Shown here: positions 18,846-28,688 of the stretch, piece after piece
How the letters are laid out: every line of letters begins with the position of its first letter
Numbering within the stretch: position 1 is the stretch's first letter
DNA from: Phoronis australis
Taxonomy: Eukaryota > Phoronida > Phoronidae
Assembly (NCBI GenBank): GCA_002633005.1
Contig: NMRA01000509.1
Span: 168,998-197,685, forward strand
Length of the DNA stretch: 28,688 nucleotides
Reading direction: 5' to 3'
Program-made: the position numbers and the translations under genes
The notes under the pieces: generated by a model
The model's input: only the letters and a program-made list of their open reading frames with translations
What the model was told of the DNA's origin: nothing
Databases searched by the model: none

Positions 18846-21339
18846 TAGGCCATAGTCCCAGCTCTCCAGGCTATCTTTCACCTCCGTGGCCACTTTCTGG
18901 GGGCAACGGGAACTTTGCATTAAACCCATCTACAGATGTTCAAAAGTCAATTTCAAAATAGTTCCCAAGAATACACTTGCACGTTAAGTTAGAATTTTAA
19001 TTAAAAAGTTGGAAAAATATAACCTCAACTAATGTGTTAGCCACTAGGTGTCAGTGCAAAATGATCCAAACAACCAATCAAATGCCAGAAAAATATTGTG
19101 TCCATACCATTTCCCTTCAAAAGTCGTCTGTTTGGCATTAAAACGTTCATCAGAGGACATTCAGCTGATGTTATCCTGCTGGCATAGCTAGCTTGTTTAC
19201 TGCTACTTACTACATGAGATAGTATCATTTCTTGGATGGGTGTGCAAGTAGTAGGCAATTACCAAGGACCAAGGCTAAAAACCAGCAGGCAGCAGTTAGG
19301 AATTGAGGAAAGCTAAATTAAGCGGCCACGAGTGTCATCGTAGTGAAACAATTCTTGGCACATTCCTGAATCATTTTGTGTTTCGCAAAGAACAGTTTTG
19401 GGACAGCTAGGACTCTGAAAAGGTGTCATTTATGGTAAAAGAACTTTAGTTTAGGTCACACTACAAAAGTATTTTGCTTTAAAAATTTGTAGCAATAGTC
19501 GTCTCAATCTCAAATGTACTGGCAATAGTTTTTACCTACATATGAGTGATCAGCACTGCTTTTTATGAATTTCTAAGCCTATTTTGAAACCCTTTTATGT
19601 AAAATCATGTGCAGCGCTTGGAATTTGAGAAATATAAAAATGGAAATATTGCCTGTGTTCTGCAATTCATTTATCTTGAAAATTCAAATGTTGCGCAGAT
19701 TTCAGTATCTCACGTTTTGAAGATTGTTTGAATGGAGTTTTTAGCGAAGGAAAATGTTTCCTCTTCCAATTATGTGCTATTTAAAACAGAAAGTCAAATG
19801 AAATTTTAGCTCTACGATAAAGAAGACGCTTTTCAATTTCAAACATGACATTCCTCTATTTTTAAAGGCTGAACTACACAAAAATGTTTCTATGTTATAA
19901 ATTGTTTGAAGACAGCTGCACAGTGCAATCAATGCTAGTAATGATGCTCATTTCTCTTAATGCTTATTTTCGCTGAGCACTTAGACGAAATGAAATTTCA
20001 GTTGTTGGCCATACTGAGTGCTAAGGTGAAGAGCATTTTGGTTATCTATTTCAGTTAAATAGGATTACTGTAACAATGTGTTTAGATGAAATGGTATTCA
20101 GATTGTCAAAACTTTTTTTTATTTTGGGTAGGATGCAGGCTTGCAGATTTTTTTAACTTTTTCTTTGCCATTAAAGTTGGGCTCAAAATTTGTGTTTCCA
20201 GGTTAACTCATGGAAGGCTTTTGAACTGTTTGTATGTAAGCTGTACGACGTGTCATCAACGGTTAACAACGCAAGCTACCACATATTCAGGTTGAAATCT
20301 GTGATCTGCCACCCCATCATGATTGTTTGTTGTTACATGCTGAAAGGGCAAACTACCCCTGTGCCATTCACAAACCAGCCTTGCAACAGCATCACCAGTT
20401 GGTAATGGGTGGCTTTTGGAACAGGTTAGTCTGAAGCTCCACTGGATGACTCAGTCTGCCTTTAGCTCCAGAAAATGCCATGAAAAATGTTAATGGCAAG
20501 TGTAAAAGAAGTGGTTGTAGTAAAAAATGTGCTCTTGTTTGAAGTCAGGCATACCATGTTCTAAGTTGTGTGACTGTCCAGACTACATGTATGTGAACTC
20601 GGTGTCTCAGTCAAACACACAACTTTTGATGACAACAATGATGATATAAATGATGATATAAATGATTATGGAGTGGATTAAGAAACATAATAAGTGTATG
20701 CTATGTTGTTAAAGAACTTTATAATTTTCTTGCTGGTGACTGTGGGGACTGTTGGGTGTATCGTTCCCTGTGACAGTTGACAGTGAACAGCAATGTGGAT
20801 AATGCTAATTAATTGTGACAATTTATGAAAGTGGTGACAGTGAATTTGTTGCAGAAGTGTTGGAAATGTATATTGTTCATATGTAGGTTGTGATATCAAG
20901 TCTTCATCAAGTTCCATTTAAATGTTTAAGGGTATTTTTTTTTGGCAGATCAGAATATAGTAGTATGTTTTCTGGCCAACAGGAAGCGCTGATTAAATAT
21001 TATTTTTCTCTTTTTTGAGCAATTTTCCGCCTAATATCATAATATATCTCACTTTTCTTGTTCATTAACTTCAACTGAACAAATCCCAATCAAATTATCA
21101 TTCAGTTTTTGTCTAGGGTTGCTGGTTTTTGAAGATTGATTTTCTGTACCAAATTATGTAAAAAGTCAGATTTTTGAAGTCACATTTCTCAAAAACGTGC
21201 AAGTCAAACCTTGGGAGCTTTTTAGATTCTTAAAGTACAGCACTTAATGACCTTAAAAACACCAAAATTATCTTGCCCCCAAAAAGTGGCCACGGAAGAG
21301 ATTTTCTAGGCTTCCTAGAGTCGAATGGCCTATGGCCTA
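18846..21339 (+). mobile_element. 2.5-kb element with imperfect terminal inverted repeats enclosing a CXC relic
   Basis: The left end (18846-18906) starts TAGGCCATAG and contains CCGTGGCCACTTTCTGGGGG. The complement of 21273-21339 starts with the same TAGGCCATAG and contains CCGTGGCCACTTTTTGGGGG at a similar distance. The ends therefore form imperfect inverted repeats of about 60-65 bp. Between them lies the CXC-domain relic at 20202-20577, on the plus strand. The flanks are T-rich and no certain target duplication can be given. The superfamily is not recognised. Confidence 0.55.
20202..20577 (+). pseudogene. Second repeat-associated gene relic with CXC motif (3' part)
   Basis: Following a good acceptor (TTTGTGTTTCCAG before 20202), the frame reads SWKAFELFVCKLYDVSS, a segment typical of another branch of the CXC-protein repeat family. 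Farther on, pieces in shifting frames give LLEQVSLKLHWMTQS, and then at 20501-20577 the cysteine pattern CKRSGCSKKC and CSCLKSGIPCSKLCDC. This is a near-complete Tesmin/TSO1-like CXC motif split by one frameshift near 20530. A possible donor (TTCAG|GTTGAA) ends the first piece near 20290. Stops and shifts show it is not functional. Its cysteines are better preserved than those of the relic at 12950. Confidence 0.68.
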
Positions 21340-22696
21340 TTTTACGTGGAATACATTTACAAAGTGGAGCAGCAGATCGGTGTAGAAGCCATGAAAAGGG
21401 CACATACCAGCGTCGTCATTTTGATCGTGTCAGTAGGGAAAGGCTCAAACCAAATTGTCCAAAATCTATTCAGGAGATTGGTGTTTTGTTTATTTTTAAA
21501 TACATGTAATTCGCGTAGGCTATCTATAAGATCAACCACGAAAACGAGAATGGGAAACATGAATCGTGAGTTTCCGAATCTGCTCCGAGGACACTACACA
21601 CAAACTGAAAAAAATTCACACAACATGCAAGCCATGGTAAACACACAAAAACAAATATACCGTCAAAACTTCCATCGCATAGCTGTTATCACATGGATGA
21701 AATTCAAGAGGATAAATTCTGGGGTCCATTTTCCACGCAAAGTCGGCTCTTTTCAGTTTGAATCTGACCTGCGAAACTGCGTTGTGTGGAGTTTTACGGT
21801 AACCGTGCAACCTTCTGTGCGCAAAATCTGCGAGTGACATTTAGAAAAATGTGATAACAAATAATTTCACATATGTAACTTATAACAGTGCGCGTGACAG
21901 CACTCGTGCACAGACACGCGCCGTTATCTGGAATTTGCTCGGATACTTTACACTATAAAAAATCTCAGTTTAAAAGGAGTCATTTACCAGGTAGGGAGTG
22001 TTGTGAATCCATTCTTGTACGAGTTTAGACATGTAGGCTAGTCAACACACGATACAGCGAACGAAATAATCCAGTTATGTGAGGATATACATGTACATGT
22101 AGAGCTAATTTAAGAGTGCTGTACTGAAGCTAGTGAAGGGAAGCCCCATTGCATTAACGTTTTTCACAAAATTTTGAAATTAATAGACAGAAATCAAATA
22201 GGCGAAAAATGCTTGTTCAGTGTGTTATTATTAACCTATCAAATTACTTTTGGATAATTACGAAACTATGAACTGTCTTTTCCTAGAGTAATGGGGCATT
22301 TCTATTTTTAGTCTATTCGACGAATGCACAATTCATAACTGTGAACGTACTCCTTGTTTAGTAAAAAGCCCCCCATTTTTAGGCCAGGTGCGCGCATGTA
22401 GTGGAAAGGAAGTCCAGTGTAGTGGAAAAGGAAAAAAATGCGCCAAAACGACTACGGTCAAATACATTGTACAAAAACTGACCGCTTTGTGATCGAAAAC
22501 TAGAATCATTTGTTAATCAGCTGCATCAAATAAATCCATGAAAATCTGTTCAATTCCGCGTATTTCATCCCATCATGCTTCCAGGTATGCCGTTCCTTTT
22601 CGTAAAGGAAACAGAGTTATTTTACTTGATTCTTTTTTCTAGGGCGATTTCATTCCTGCCACGGTTACATTGCGACATCCGACCCAAAGGCGAGAG
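21340..22696. other. Region upstream of the galactosyltransferase gene
   Basis: No promoter was pinned down. A plus-strand frame (21325-21837) and a minus-strand frame (21616-21840) overlap, and neither has motifs. Close to the gene, CCAG|GTATGC at about 22584 and TTCTTTTTTCTAG ending at 22642 are a possible donor and a strong acceptor on the plus strand. A 5' UTR exon spliced to the coding exon is therefore likely. TACATGTACATGTA occurs near 22089. Confidence 0.4.
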
Positions 22697-23737
22697 ATGG
22701 GAATTGTCCAACTCAAAAAGGCATTCGCTTGGTATATGAGAAGGAAGTCTTGTTGTAAAGCTGGTCTGTTATGCGTTGTTTTGTTCGTGTTGTATGTGAA
22801 CCTGGGAAAGACAGGTCGTCTTGTTCGTCATAGTAGACCTACTCCTCTGAGAAACAGAATTTTAATGGAAGAATTCACGCAAACTTCAGGAATAGTCACA
22901 AATACACACACCTTTCGGTTCCTGCTTACCAACGAGGATATATGCAAGGGCGATACAATCCATCTCCTCATTTACGTTCACTCTGCACCTGGCAACTACA
23001 GACGCAGGGTTGTGATTCGGGATACATGGGGGAATCCGTCAGTCATGAGAGAGTTTGCTGGAATCAGAATAGTGTTTATGCTTGGCTTGCCTGCAACGGA
23101 GTCGGACCAAAAGGCTATTCTTTTGGAGAACGACATCTATAAAGACATTGTCCAGGAAGACTATGTTGATAGTTACAGAAACTTAACCTACAAAGGCATT
23201 CAAGCATTGAGATGGGTATCCACTTACTGCAGCACTGCACAGTACGTCCTCAAAACGGACGATGACGCTTTTGTCAATATCTTCAGCCTGTTGAAACACT
23301 TGCACGTATTGCAGGAATCCGGTCACGCACAAGCAAATGCAATTTTTTGCAATGTTTGGGACCGAATGATAGTTGAAAGAAATGTCTCTAACAAATGGTA
23401 CGTGTCAGAAACGGAAGTAAAAGACAGTATATACCCGACCTACTGCTCTGGTTTGGCCTACATCGTATCGCGGGAACTGGTTCCGAAAATGTACTCTGTC
23501 GCATTTAGAATAAAATTCTTCTGGATCGACGACGTGTTCATAACAGGATTGCTCGCTCGAGAAGTGGGTGCTACTCACGTTGATTTCGGATCCTTGTATG
23601 AATTTCACCAGGAAGATCTTGTACAGTATGCTAGAAGCGGGAAAGTTTGGTCGATATTGTTTAGTCAACTGAAAGACCTAGACCACATGTACTACATGTG
23701 GGACCTCGTGAAAGGGAAATTTTGTGGCTCGTGCTAG
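22697..23737 (+). CDS. Beta-1,3-galactosyltransferase family protein (GT31), single coding exon
   Basis: This predicts a 346-residue type II Golgi enzyme of family GT31 (B3GALT/B3GNT-like), which transfers galactose or N-acetylglucosamine in beta-1,3 linkage from a UDP sugar to glycan acceptors. A basic cytoplasmic tail (KKAFAWYMRRK) precedes a membrane anchor at about residues 22-37. Family motifs are in order: VIRDTWGNP (about 106-114), YRNLTYKGIQALRWVSTYC (about 160-178), the metal-binding KTDDDAFVN (about 186-194), YPTYCSGLAYIVSREL (about 246-261) and WIDDVFITGLL (about 276-286). Potential N-glycosylation sites are NLT at 162 and NVS at 229. The length is normal for the family. ATG at 22697 is chosen because it directly precedes the tail and anchor; the frame is open upstream to a splice acceptor at 22642. 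No frameshift or stop occurs. The substrate cannot be told from sequence. Confidence 0.95.
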   Translation: MGIVQLKKAFAWYMRRKSCCKAGLLCVVLFVLYVNLGKTGRLVRHSRPTPLRNRILMEEFTQTSGIVTNTHTFRFLLTNEDICKGDTIHLLIYVHSAPGNYRRRVVIRDTWGNPSVMREFAGIRIVFMLGLPATESDQKAILLENDIYKDIVQEDYVDSYRNLTYKGIQALRWVSTYCSTAQYVLKTDDDAFVNIFSLLKHLHVLQESGHAQANAIFCNVWDRMIVERNVSNKWYVSETEVKDSIYPTYCSGLAYIVSRELVPKMYSVAFRIKFFWIDDVFITGLLAREVGATHVDFGSLYEFHQEDLVQYARSGKVWSILFSQLKDLDHMYYMWDLVKGKFCGSC

Positions 23738-24027
23738 CCCTCAAATTTCAGATCTCCCTTATGTCCATAACCAGTCATACATGTAAATATGCACGTACGT
23801 AGGAGTGAATGCTTGCATGGTAATTTGATAATTGTGGAACGTTAGTTGGTTGCGCCTCAGTTTAAATACATGTACATGTAGATTAGTTCAGCCAAACATG
23901 TCCAGAGTGTTTACACGCATGGAACAGTCTGCCGTTATTGTTGCACTTCCATGACTTTTGCGGATACGTACGGCCCGCCAGGCTCCGTTAAAAAAAACGG
24001 AAATAGCCAGTTCAGCAGCGACGTTAA

Positions 24028-24087
24028 CCTGGTTCCCGGGCCTCACAAGCTGACGTCACGGATTGCTTGTGGAGGCCCAGGTACAGG
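24028..24087. repeat. Imperfect hairpin with a CRE palindrome in the loop
   Basis: Arms of 23 bp (24028-24050 and 24065-24087) are inverted copies with a few mismatches. The best part pairs GGCCTCACAAGC with GCTTGTGGAGGCC. The 14-base loop begins with TGACGTCA (24051-24058), a perfect CRE/ATF palindrome. It could be a small foldback repeat or a chance site inside one. Confidence 0.5.
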
Positions 24088-24319
24088 GCACTAGATCGAT
24101 GGTTTTCATTGGCTGTTGGCTGGCAATTTTTAACCAGGAAGTTGACGTGCCCATGCTTATATCCGGTAATACGTTATGAGGTCGCTAGGTGTCGCGAGAG
24201 TAAAAAGTTATTTTGGGTTGCGTCTGCTGTCCAAGTCTCTGGTGAGGTGGCTGTTTATATTGTTATATTATCAACAAACTGAGCTGAAATTCATGTAATT
24301 GTCGATTCCTTATTATGTA

Positions 24320-24325
24320 AATAAA
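24320..24325 (+). promoter_or_regulatory. Possible polyadenylation signal of the galactosyltransferase gene
   Basis: AATAAA lies about 580 bp past the stop codon, the first clear hexamer seen downstream on this strand. The distance fits a normal 3' UTR, but there is no transcript evidence. Confidence 0.35.
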
Positions 24326-24415
24326 CCTGAATTGATAATGGCTTCACCCTTTTCATTTGGAATTTTTCAGTTTTATTATTTGAAAGCTTTTATGAATTGT
24401 TCAGGTTTCTTACAG

Positions 24416-24560
24416 CAGGGGCGGATCCAGGATTTGGAGTTGGGGGAGGGGGCGGGGGCAGAGTATTTTGTTCGTCAGATATTCGCACCCCCAAACTTCC
24501 AAATGGAATCTGGGAGAGCTTTAGGCTGAGCTATGGCCTTCTTGCCACCCCCCCAAAAAA
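24416..24560 (+). repeat. Interspersed repeat, copy 2 (GGATCCAGG family)
   Basis: It starts CAGGGGCGGATCCAGGATTT and carries the same ordered blocks as the minus-strand copy at 1010-1142, ending after GAGCTATGGCC and a run of C and A. The frame over it encodes QGRIQDLELGEG, a peptide often seen in spurious gene models made from this kind of repeat. Confidence 0.6.
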
Positions 24561-25694
24561 ATAAAATTTGTCACTGTACAGTGTTACAGTAGACACAGCT
24601 GGAGCCCAATTTCCACCACTTCGTGCAATCGTGGCCTACACAGTGTTCATTCTCTAGGACACCATAATTTTCGACCCTCCAGGTAGCAACAATTCTCTAG
24701 CAAACCCCTCCCCTCGTGGCCATAATATTTTGTTCCCATTTCCCTCTTTGAGGTGGGATCCTGCACAACAAATTGTAAATAGGAAAATAGCCGAGGTGCT
24801 CTAAATGTTCCGAGGATAAAGTTGTAACTACGAAAATACCCGAGAGGTGTCCCAAATGGACCCTAAGCTTTAGTTTTATGCATAAACTGGCACTAGAAGA
24901 ATCTCCACCCACTTAGACAGTGGCAAAAAAAGAGGTATGTGATCCGAGGTTTGGAGTTAAATGAAGTTGTAGCCTAATGTTGCAAACGCACAATCTTTTA
25001 TAAGGGTTAATGCTAACAACTGAATTCTTTCCTAGTTATTCTTAGACAGCTGTCTTTTTCACTCATTAAGCTTGAACAAGTGCAATCAGAGATCCCTGTT
25101 GTCAAAAATGAGTCTGGTGCCCAAAGTTTTAATAATACAGGTACCGTATTAAAACCCCTTCTGCAGTAGGAAAAGGTACCATTTGCAGTGTTTTTAACTT
25201 CCAGAGTGAAACCCGTTGTATTCACGGGAAAAAGTTTTCTTTGGTAGGGATTTTTTCAAGCACTATTTTGAAGAGAAATTGTTTGAGAGAAATCGCCCAG
25301 CTGAGTGTCATGCCCTGTATAAACCTGTGGGAGTAGCCCCTTGGAATGGTTTAAAGAGTTCCCACCATGACCCTGTGTCTCAACAGGAATTTATTATTAC
25401 ATCTTAACTGATTTAATAGCCTTTAGTACACCTGTTTCTACGAAACAAGCCAAAAATTTTAAAAATATAATTTTCTGTTATCTGGTTTGTATGCAAAGGG
25501 TGCAAGACCGCCTCCGCCGTTGTTTTACCAGTACGATACTGAGGAGTTGTGAAGAAAGTCCGCGGAGAGCCGCCTTTTTCAGACCTGAAAAGGTGCGTTT
25601 GTGGAAACTGGTAACAATAAGTTGACTGAGAACGTCTCTGTGTTCAAATTTCCTAAAAAAACGTGAAAGTTGCACAGAAATGGCATCGGTTTGT
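24561..25694. other. Non-coding stretch
   Basis: Nothing recognisable was found. Open frames at 24697-24912, 25013-25225 and 25478-25675 (minus) and 25216-25407 (plus) lack motifs. Confidence 0.3.
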
Positions 25695-25695
25695 T

Positions 25696-25860
25696 ATGGG
25701 CGGCGCACCATAGGGGACTGGGGGAGGACTATAGCCTCCACTTTTTTAGTGCTACTACTGAAGCCGCCCATGGTCTATAGGCGGTGCACCACAGGGGGGC
25801 TGGGGGGGGGGGGGGCTTTAGCCCCCATTTTTTTCAGTGCTGTGCCACCCATGATTGTGC
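25696..25860. repeat. Two-copy tandem repeat of about 80 bp
   Basis: Unit 1 from about 25696 reads GGGCGGCGCACCATAGGGG, then TAGCCTCCACTTTTTTAGTG and GCCGCCCATG. Unit 2 from about 25777 reads TAGGCGGTGCACCACAGGGG, then TAGCCCCCATTTTTTTCAGTG and GCCACCCATG. The units differ by substitutions and by a G-run expansion in unit 2. An open frame crossing them (25680-25967) is a by-product. Confidence 0.7.
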
Positions 25861-26464
25861 GCCGAACGACAGTGTGGAGTGTTAGGGTGGAACATGCGAC
25901 TCAATCCGGCGAAAGCCACACTTTGATCGGCACATTTCAAAGAATCTTGTTTCGTCCACACTCATAAGCGGCGTTACAGTGAAGGACTCACCAACAAGTA
26001 AGTGCATTTGCAAATTTTGTAAATAACGATGAAACTGCTTCCATTTTTGGGCGAGTGATACCAGGCCTTGGACCCCTGTCCAGATCGAGTGCTACACTAA
26101 CTACAAGTAGGCTTACAGTATGCATATTGCGTTTAGACTGTGCTCATCCCATCATGGCAATAGTGAATACGAGTAACCCAGGTTTATTGTGGCCTTTTTC
26201 AGTAAATATTAAATGTCTATTTTGTGAGTATTGACCACCACTTGGTAGAGTTGGTTGTGGCTCACATATGTCTGCGGCATTTCTCGTACATGTACAAGTG
26301 AGTCGAGTTCATACGGCCTCAAAGCGGACGAAAGTTCGCTAACTGGGAAATCGAATTCATTGTCTGATTCTTTAAGTACTTGAGTTTGATGCCCGTATCC
26401 ACTCTCCTCTCTGTCTGCATAATAATTGTCCAATTCTCGCCCAATATCGTCCTTGTCTTCTTAC
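25861..26464. other. Non-coding stretch
   Basis: No gene was recognised. A minus-strand frame at 26209-26433 lies immediately past a splice donor and reads as intron sequence. GTACATGTAC occurs near 26287. Confidence 0.3.
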
Positions 26465-26539
26465 CTGCAGTGTTCCGACATCGCAAATGATTGTCAAGCG
26501 GCCAACCATCTTCCACCCATTGCATCATTTGGCGGGAAA
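26465..26539 (-). CDS. Candidate 75-bp internal exon
   Basis: A strong acceptor (TTTCTTATTTCTCAG) ends just before 26539 and a consensus donor (CTGCAG|GTAAGA) follows 26465. The 75 bp between them are open in a phase 1-1 frame containing MMQWVEDGWPLDNHL. Symmetrical phase-1 exons are common in genes for modular proteins. I do not recognise the peptide, and no adjoining exon was found, so this could be a fortuitous pair of splice sites. Confidence 0.35.
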
Positions 26540-28688
26540 CTGAGAAATAAGAAATTTTTCTTCAAAATTAAAAAAATGTGACTATTTGGCATGAAAAGTG
26601 CCTATTTAGTAAGATTTCATGGTATTCGATTCATATTAGCAAACTAAAACCTGAAAAAGTAAGAAAATGCATGGTGGGAACTCTTTCTTGAGAGTACCCT
26701 GAAAGCCCAAGGATGGTGGAATGAACCCTATCCCTATACCAAACAATGTGGTTTGAACATCTTGGAAAGTACAAGCACAATTGTTGATTTCAGAATGGGC
26801 TTATCAGCTGGTGTCTGTTGGCTTCAATATTTCCTTCGAATTAAACTCCTTTAAAGGTGCTATGAATGCGTCGTAGGTGACAAAGAATAAAATTTTGATC
26901 TGAACAATTTACCACTCTATACAGGAATTGGAAAGACTAAAAGAGGAAAAATTTTCAGATGATCTATCGTCTCACAAATAGGCTTGTGTGATAGAAATAT
27001 CTTTCGAGTTGTAAAACTTAATTAATAAAAATAAAAGTCTTTGCAGGAATGAAGGGGACTGGGACAGGGGAGTTAGGCAAGCACAAAACCGGAATGAGTT
27101 TCTATCAGGAGAAGGGTCTGCAATGAAGATGGGGTAGCCCTGTTGTGCGCCCCACCACTATGTTAATAGTACCCAGACTTAGCAGTTCAGTCTATCCCTA
27201 AACTAAACCATAATTCTGATCAATACATCAGTAAAATAAAGTTCCCAATAGACAAATTTCATGGTATGTTGTGTGCTTTGTAGCATATGAGTGTAATATT
27301 TCTAGGAACACATTAATGACATCACGGTTTTTAATTTTGAGTCAACGTGAGGGTGTTTGCCAGTGCAAATGTTCTGAAGTAATTCACACTGCCCAACTCT
27401 TGCCACGAGGAGGCCCCCTCAATAAGAAGCAAATTTGTAATTTTGAAAAACTGTTCGAAAAGACCGACATGTTGACTAAAATCACTGCTGTATTATGTAG
27501 ATCCTAACCACAAGAATGACACACTAGCATGTTGTTCAAAACACTGAGCAAACATAATGGTAATAGTCACATACAGGGGACCCCCACTTTGAGAACCAGT
27601 GTTTTCTACTGCATAACAAGAACCAGCTTTTCACTGAATAGCAGGTGTTAAAACTTGTTCTCAAAATGCGGATTGCCAGTGAGTGACTATTGCCTGGATA
27701 ACAATCCAACCCATCTTACGCCCAAGAAACCTTCAATTTGTGTTAAGTGACCCAACTCAAAATCTTTGAAGTACCCCGAGCTCCCAATTTTGAAATGTGA
27801 GATGTTTTTGCAACTAGTCATTTCAACGAACCAGGTTTTTAAATCCACTTGCTTACAATGTCTAACTCCAGAATGCTTTGATTACAGCGACCCTTAGTAG
27901 TTTCGAAATGTTTTAGAATGGTTCCGAGACATTGTTTTGCAATTAGATTGAAATTAATATATGATTGTTGCAAACTGCAACACTTGATATCATGTGAACG
28001 TGGAAAGCAAAAGATTAATCAGTCGACTAGTCGGGGTCCAAGAGAGAGAGGAGACTTGTATACTAAGGATAGGGTAAATTCTCTGTAATTTCGATTTCAG
28101 ATTTCCAGCTCGGACACATACATCACAACGGTACCTCTTTTGGACAAAGTTTCCTCGAGGAGTGACTTTAACGTCAAATGCAATCATAATTCCGCACGCG
28201 AGATGATTCGTTGCTCCACAACTTCAAAGCAAAACTCTTGAAATCCATCTGCGAAAATTTCAGTGCTTTCACTATTGTCAGATTTCTGTTTTGTCAGTGG
28301 TCTTGTGAAGCTTTTGTAGCAAGAATGATATTTCATGCTATGAACATTCCCACTAAATAAGATTGGTCCTAACCCCAGTGGTTAAGGTAAACGGTGGGGT
28401 ATGGAAAAATGAACTAGACCGTATTTATACACCTTGGCTGAGCCGCGCTCGGCTCACGATCAAAGGGATGCCGCCAAGCTGCTCTAGTCATCGAGTCACG
28501 AACGAGGATAATTGGCTTCGCTCATGCGGATATGATCAGCTGATTACAATCTAGCTATCAGACTGTACTTTTTATGGAGAGAGTTTTACGTAGTTTTTAC
28601 TGTAATATTTGAAAAGAGGAGCGAAAACAAATATGAGTACAACTTTGAATTTTTCAAATCGGCCCAGGATAAGAGATTTTGCAACACA
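26540..28688. other. Non-coding right end of the window
   Basis: No recognisable gene, repeat family or RNA. Frames at 27271-27507 and 28363-28554 (plus) and 27990-28187 (minus) lack motifs. The minus-strand frame near 28100-28200 meets a weak donor (AAGAG|GTACCG) but has no convincing acceptor. Confidence 0.3.

Noticed and set aside
21325-21837. Plus-strand open frame of 170 codons near the end of the CXC element
   Set aside because: It is long, but has no domain and an odd composition, and it overlaps an equally plausible minus-strand frame. It crosses the inverted-repeat border, which argues against a real gene.
25680-25967. Plus-strand open frame of 95 codons
   Set aside because: It reads through the tandem repeat and its G-run, so the frame is a by-product of the repeat.
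1-28688. CRISPR array, prophage or bacterial operon
   Set aside because: No regularly spaced repeats with unique spacers, no Shine-Dalgarno-led gene strings and no bacterial gene families are present. The splice sites and transposons are those of an animal genome.

Overview
The window looks like nuclear DNA from an animal, most likely a marine invertebrate such as amphioxus, a hemichordate, an echinoderm or a cnidarian. The reasons are spliced genes with GT/AG borders, an intronless beta-1,3-galactosyltransferase with a type II membrane anchor, frequent TACATGTA motifs, (GT)n runs, and several decayed eukaryotic transposons (Harbinger, Kolobok-like, LINE, and two relics with CXC domains). The species cannot be named from sequence alone. 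There is no operon, CRISPR array or bacterial gene organisation.

Layout. 1-737: 5' part of a PIF/Harbinger element with a HARBI1-type transposase on the minus strand. 744-818: a 55-bp foldback insert between perfect 10-bp direct repeats. 1010-1142: a repeat with a second, diverged copy at 24416-24560. About 2303-10260: a multi-exon minus-strand gene with a TATA box, a signal-peptide exon, a cysteine-containing exon and exons resembling the N-terminal helical domain of the delta-endotoxin (Cry) family. This gene carries an in-frame TGA, and two of its exons lie in a 1.26-kb direct duplication whose copies are separated by one unresolved base. 10265-12930: mostly intergenic, with a tRNA-like SINE relic, a GC-rich repeat end and a GT microsatellite. 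12950-17289: a decayed minus-strand gene of a repeat-associated family ending in a Tesmin/TSO1-like CXC motif, split by a 1.5-kb TTAA-flanked element that holds a broken THAP domain. 17400-18109: a dead LINE reverse transcriptase. 18846-21339: a 2.5-kb segment with imperfect terminal inverted repeats enclosing a second CXC relic. 22697-23737: the only clearly intact gene, a beta-1,3-galactosyltransferase. 24028-28688: mostly non-coding, with a hairpin carrying a CRE palindrome, small repeats and one candidate internal exon.

Two genes look like host genes: the secreted delta-endotoxin-like gene and the glycosyltransferase. They are on opposite strands, and nothing here links their functions. 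Most other protein-like sequence is transposon debris. The most notable observation is the delta-endotoxin-like gene: exon phases agree from the signal peptide to the helical domain, but a TGA in the middle means it is broken, polymorphic, mis-sequenced or recoded as assembled.
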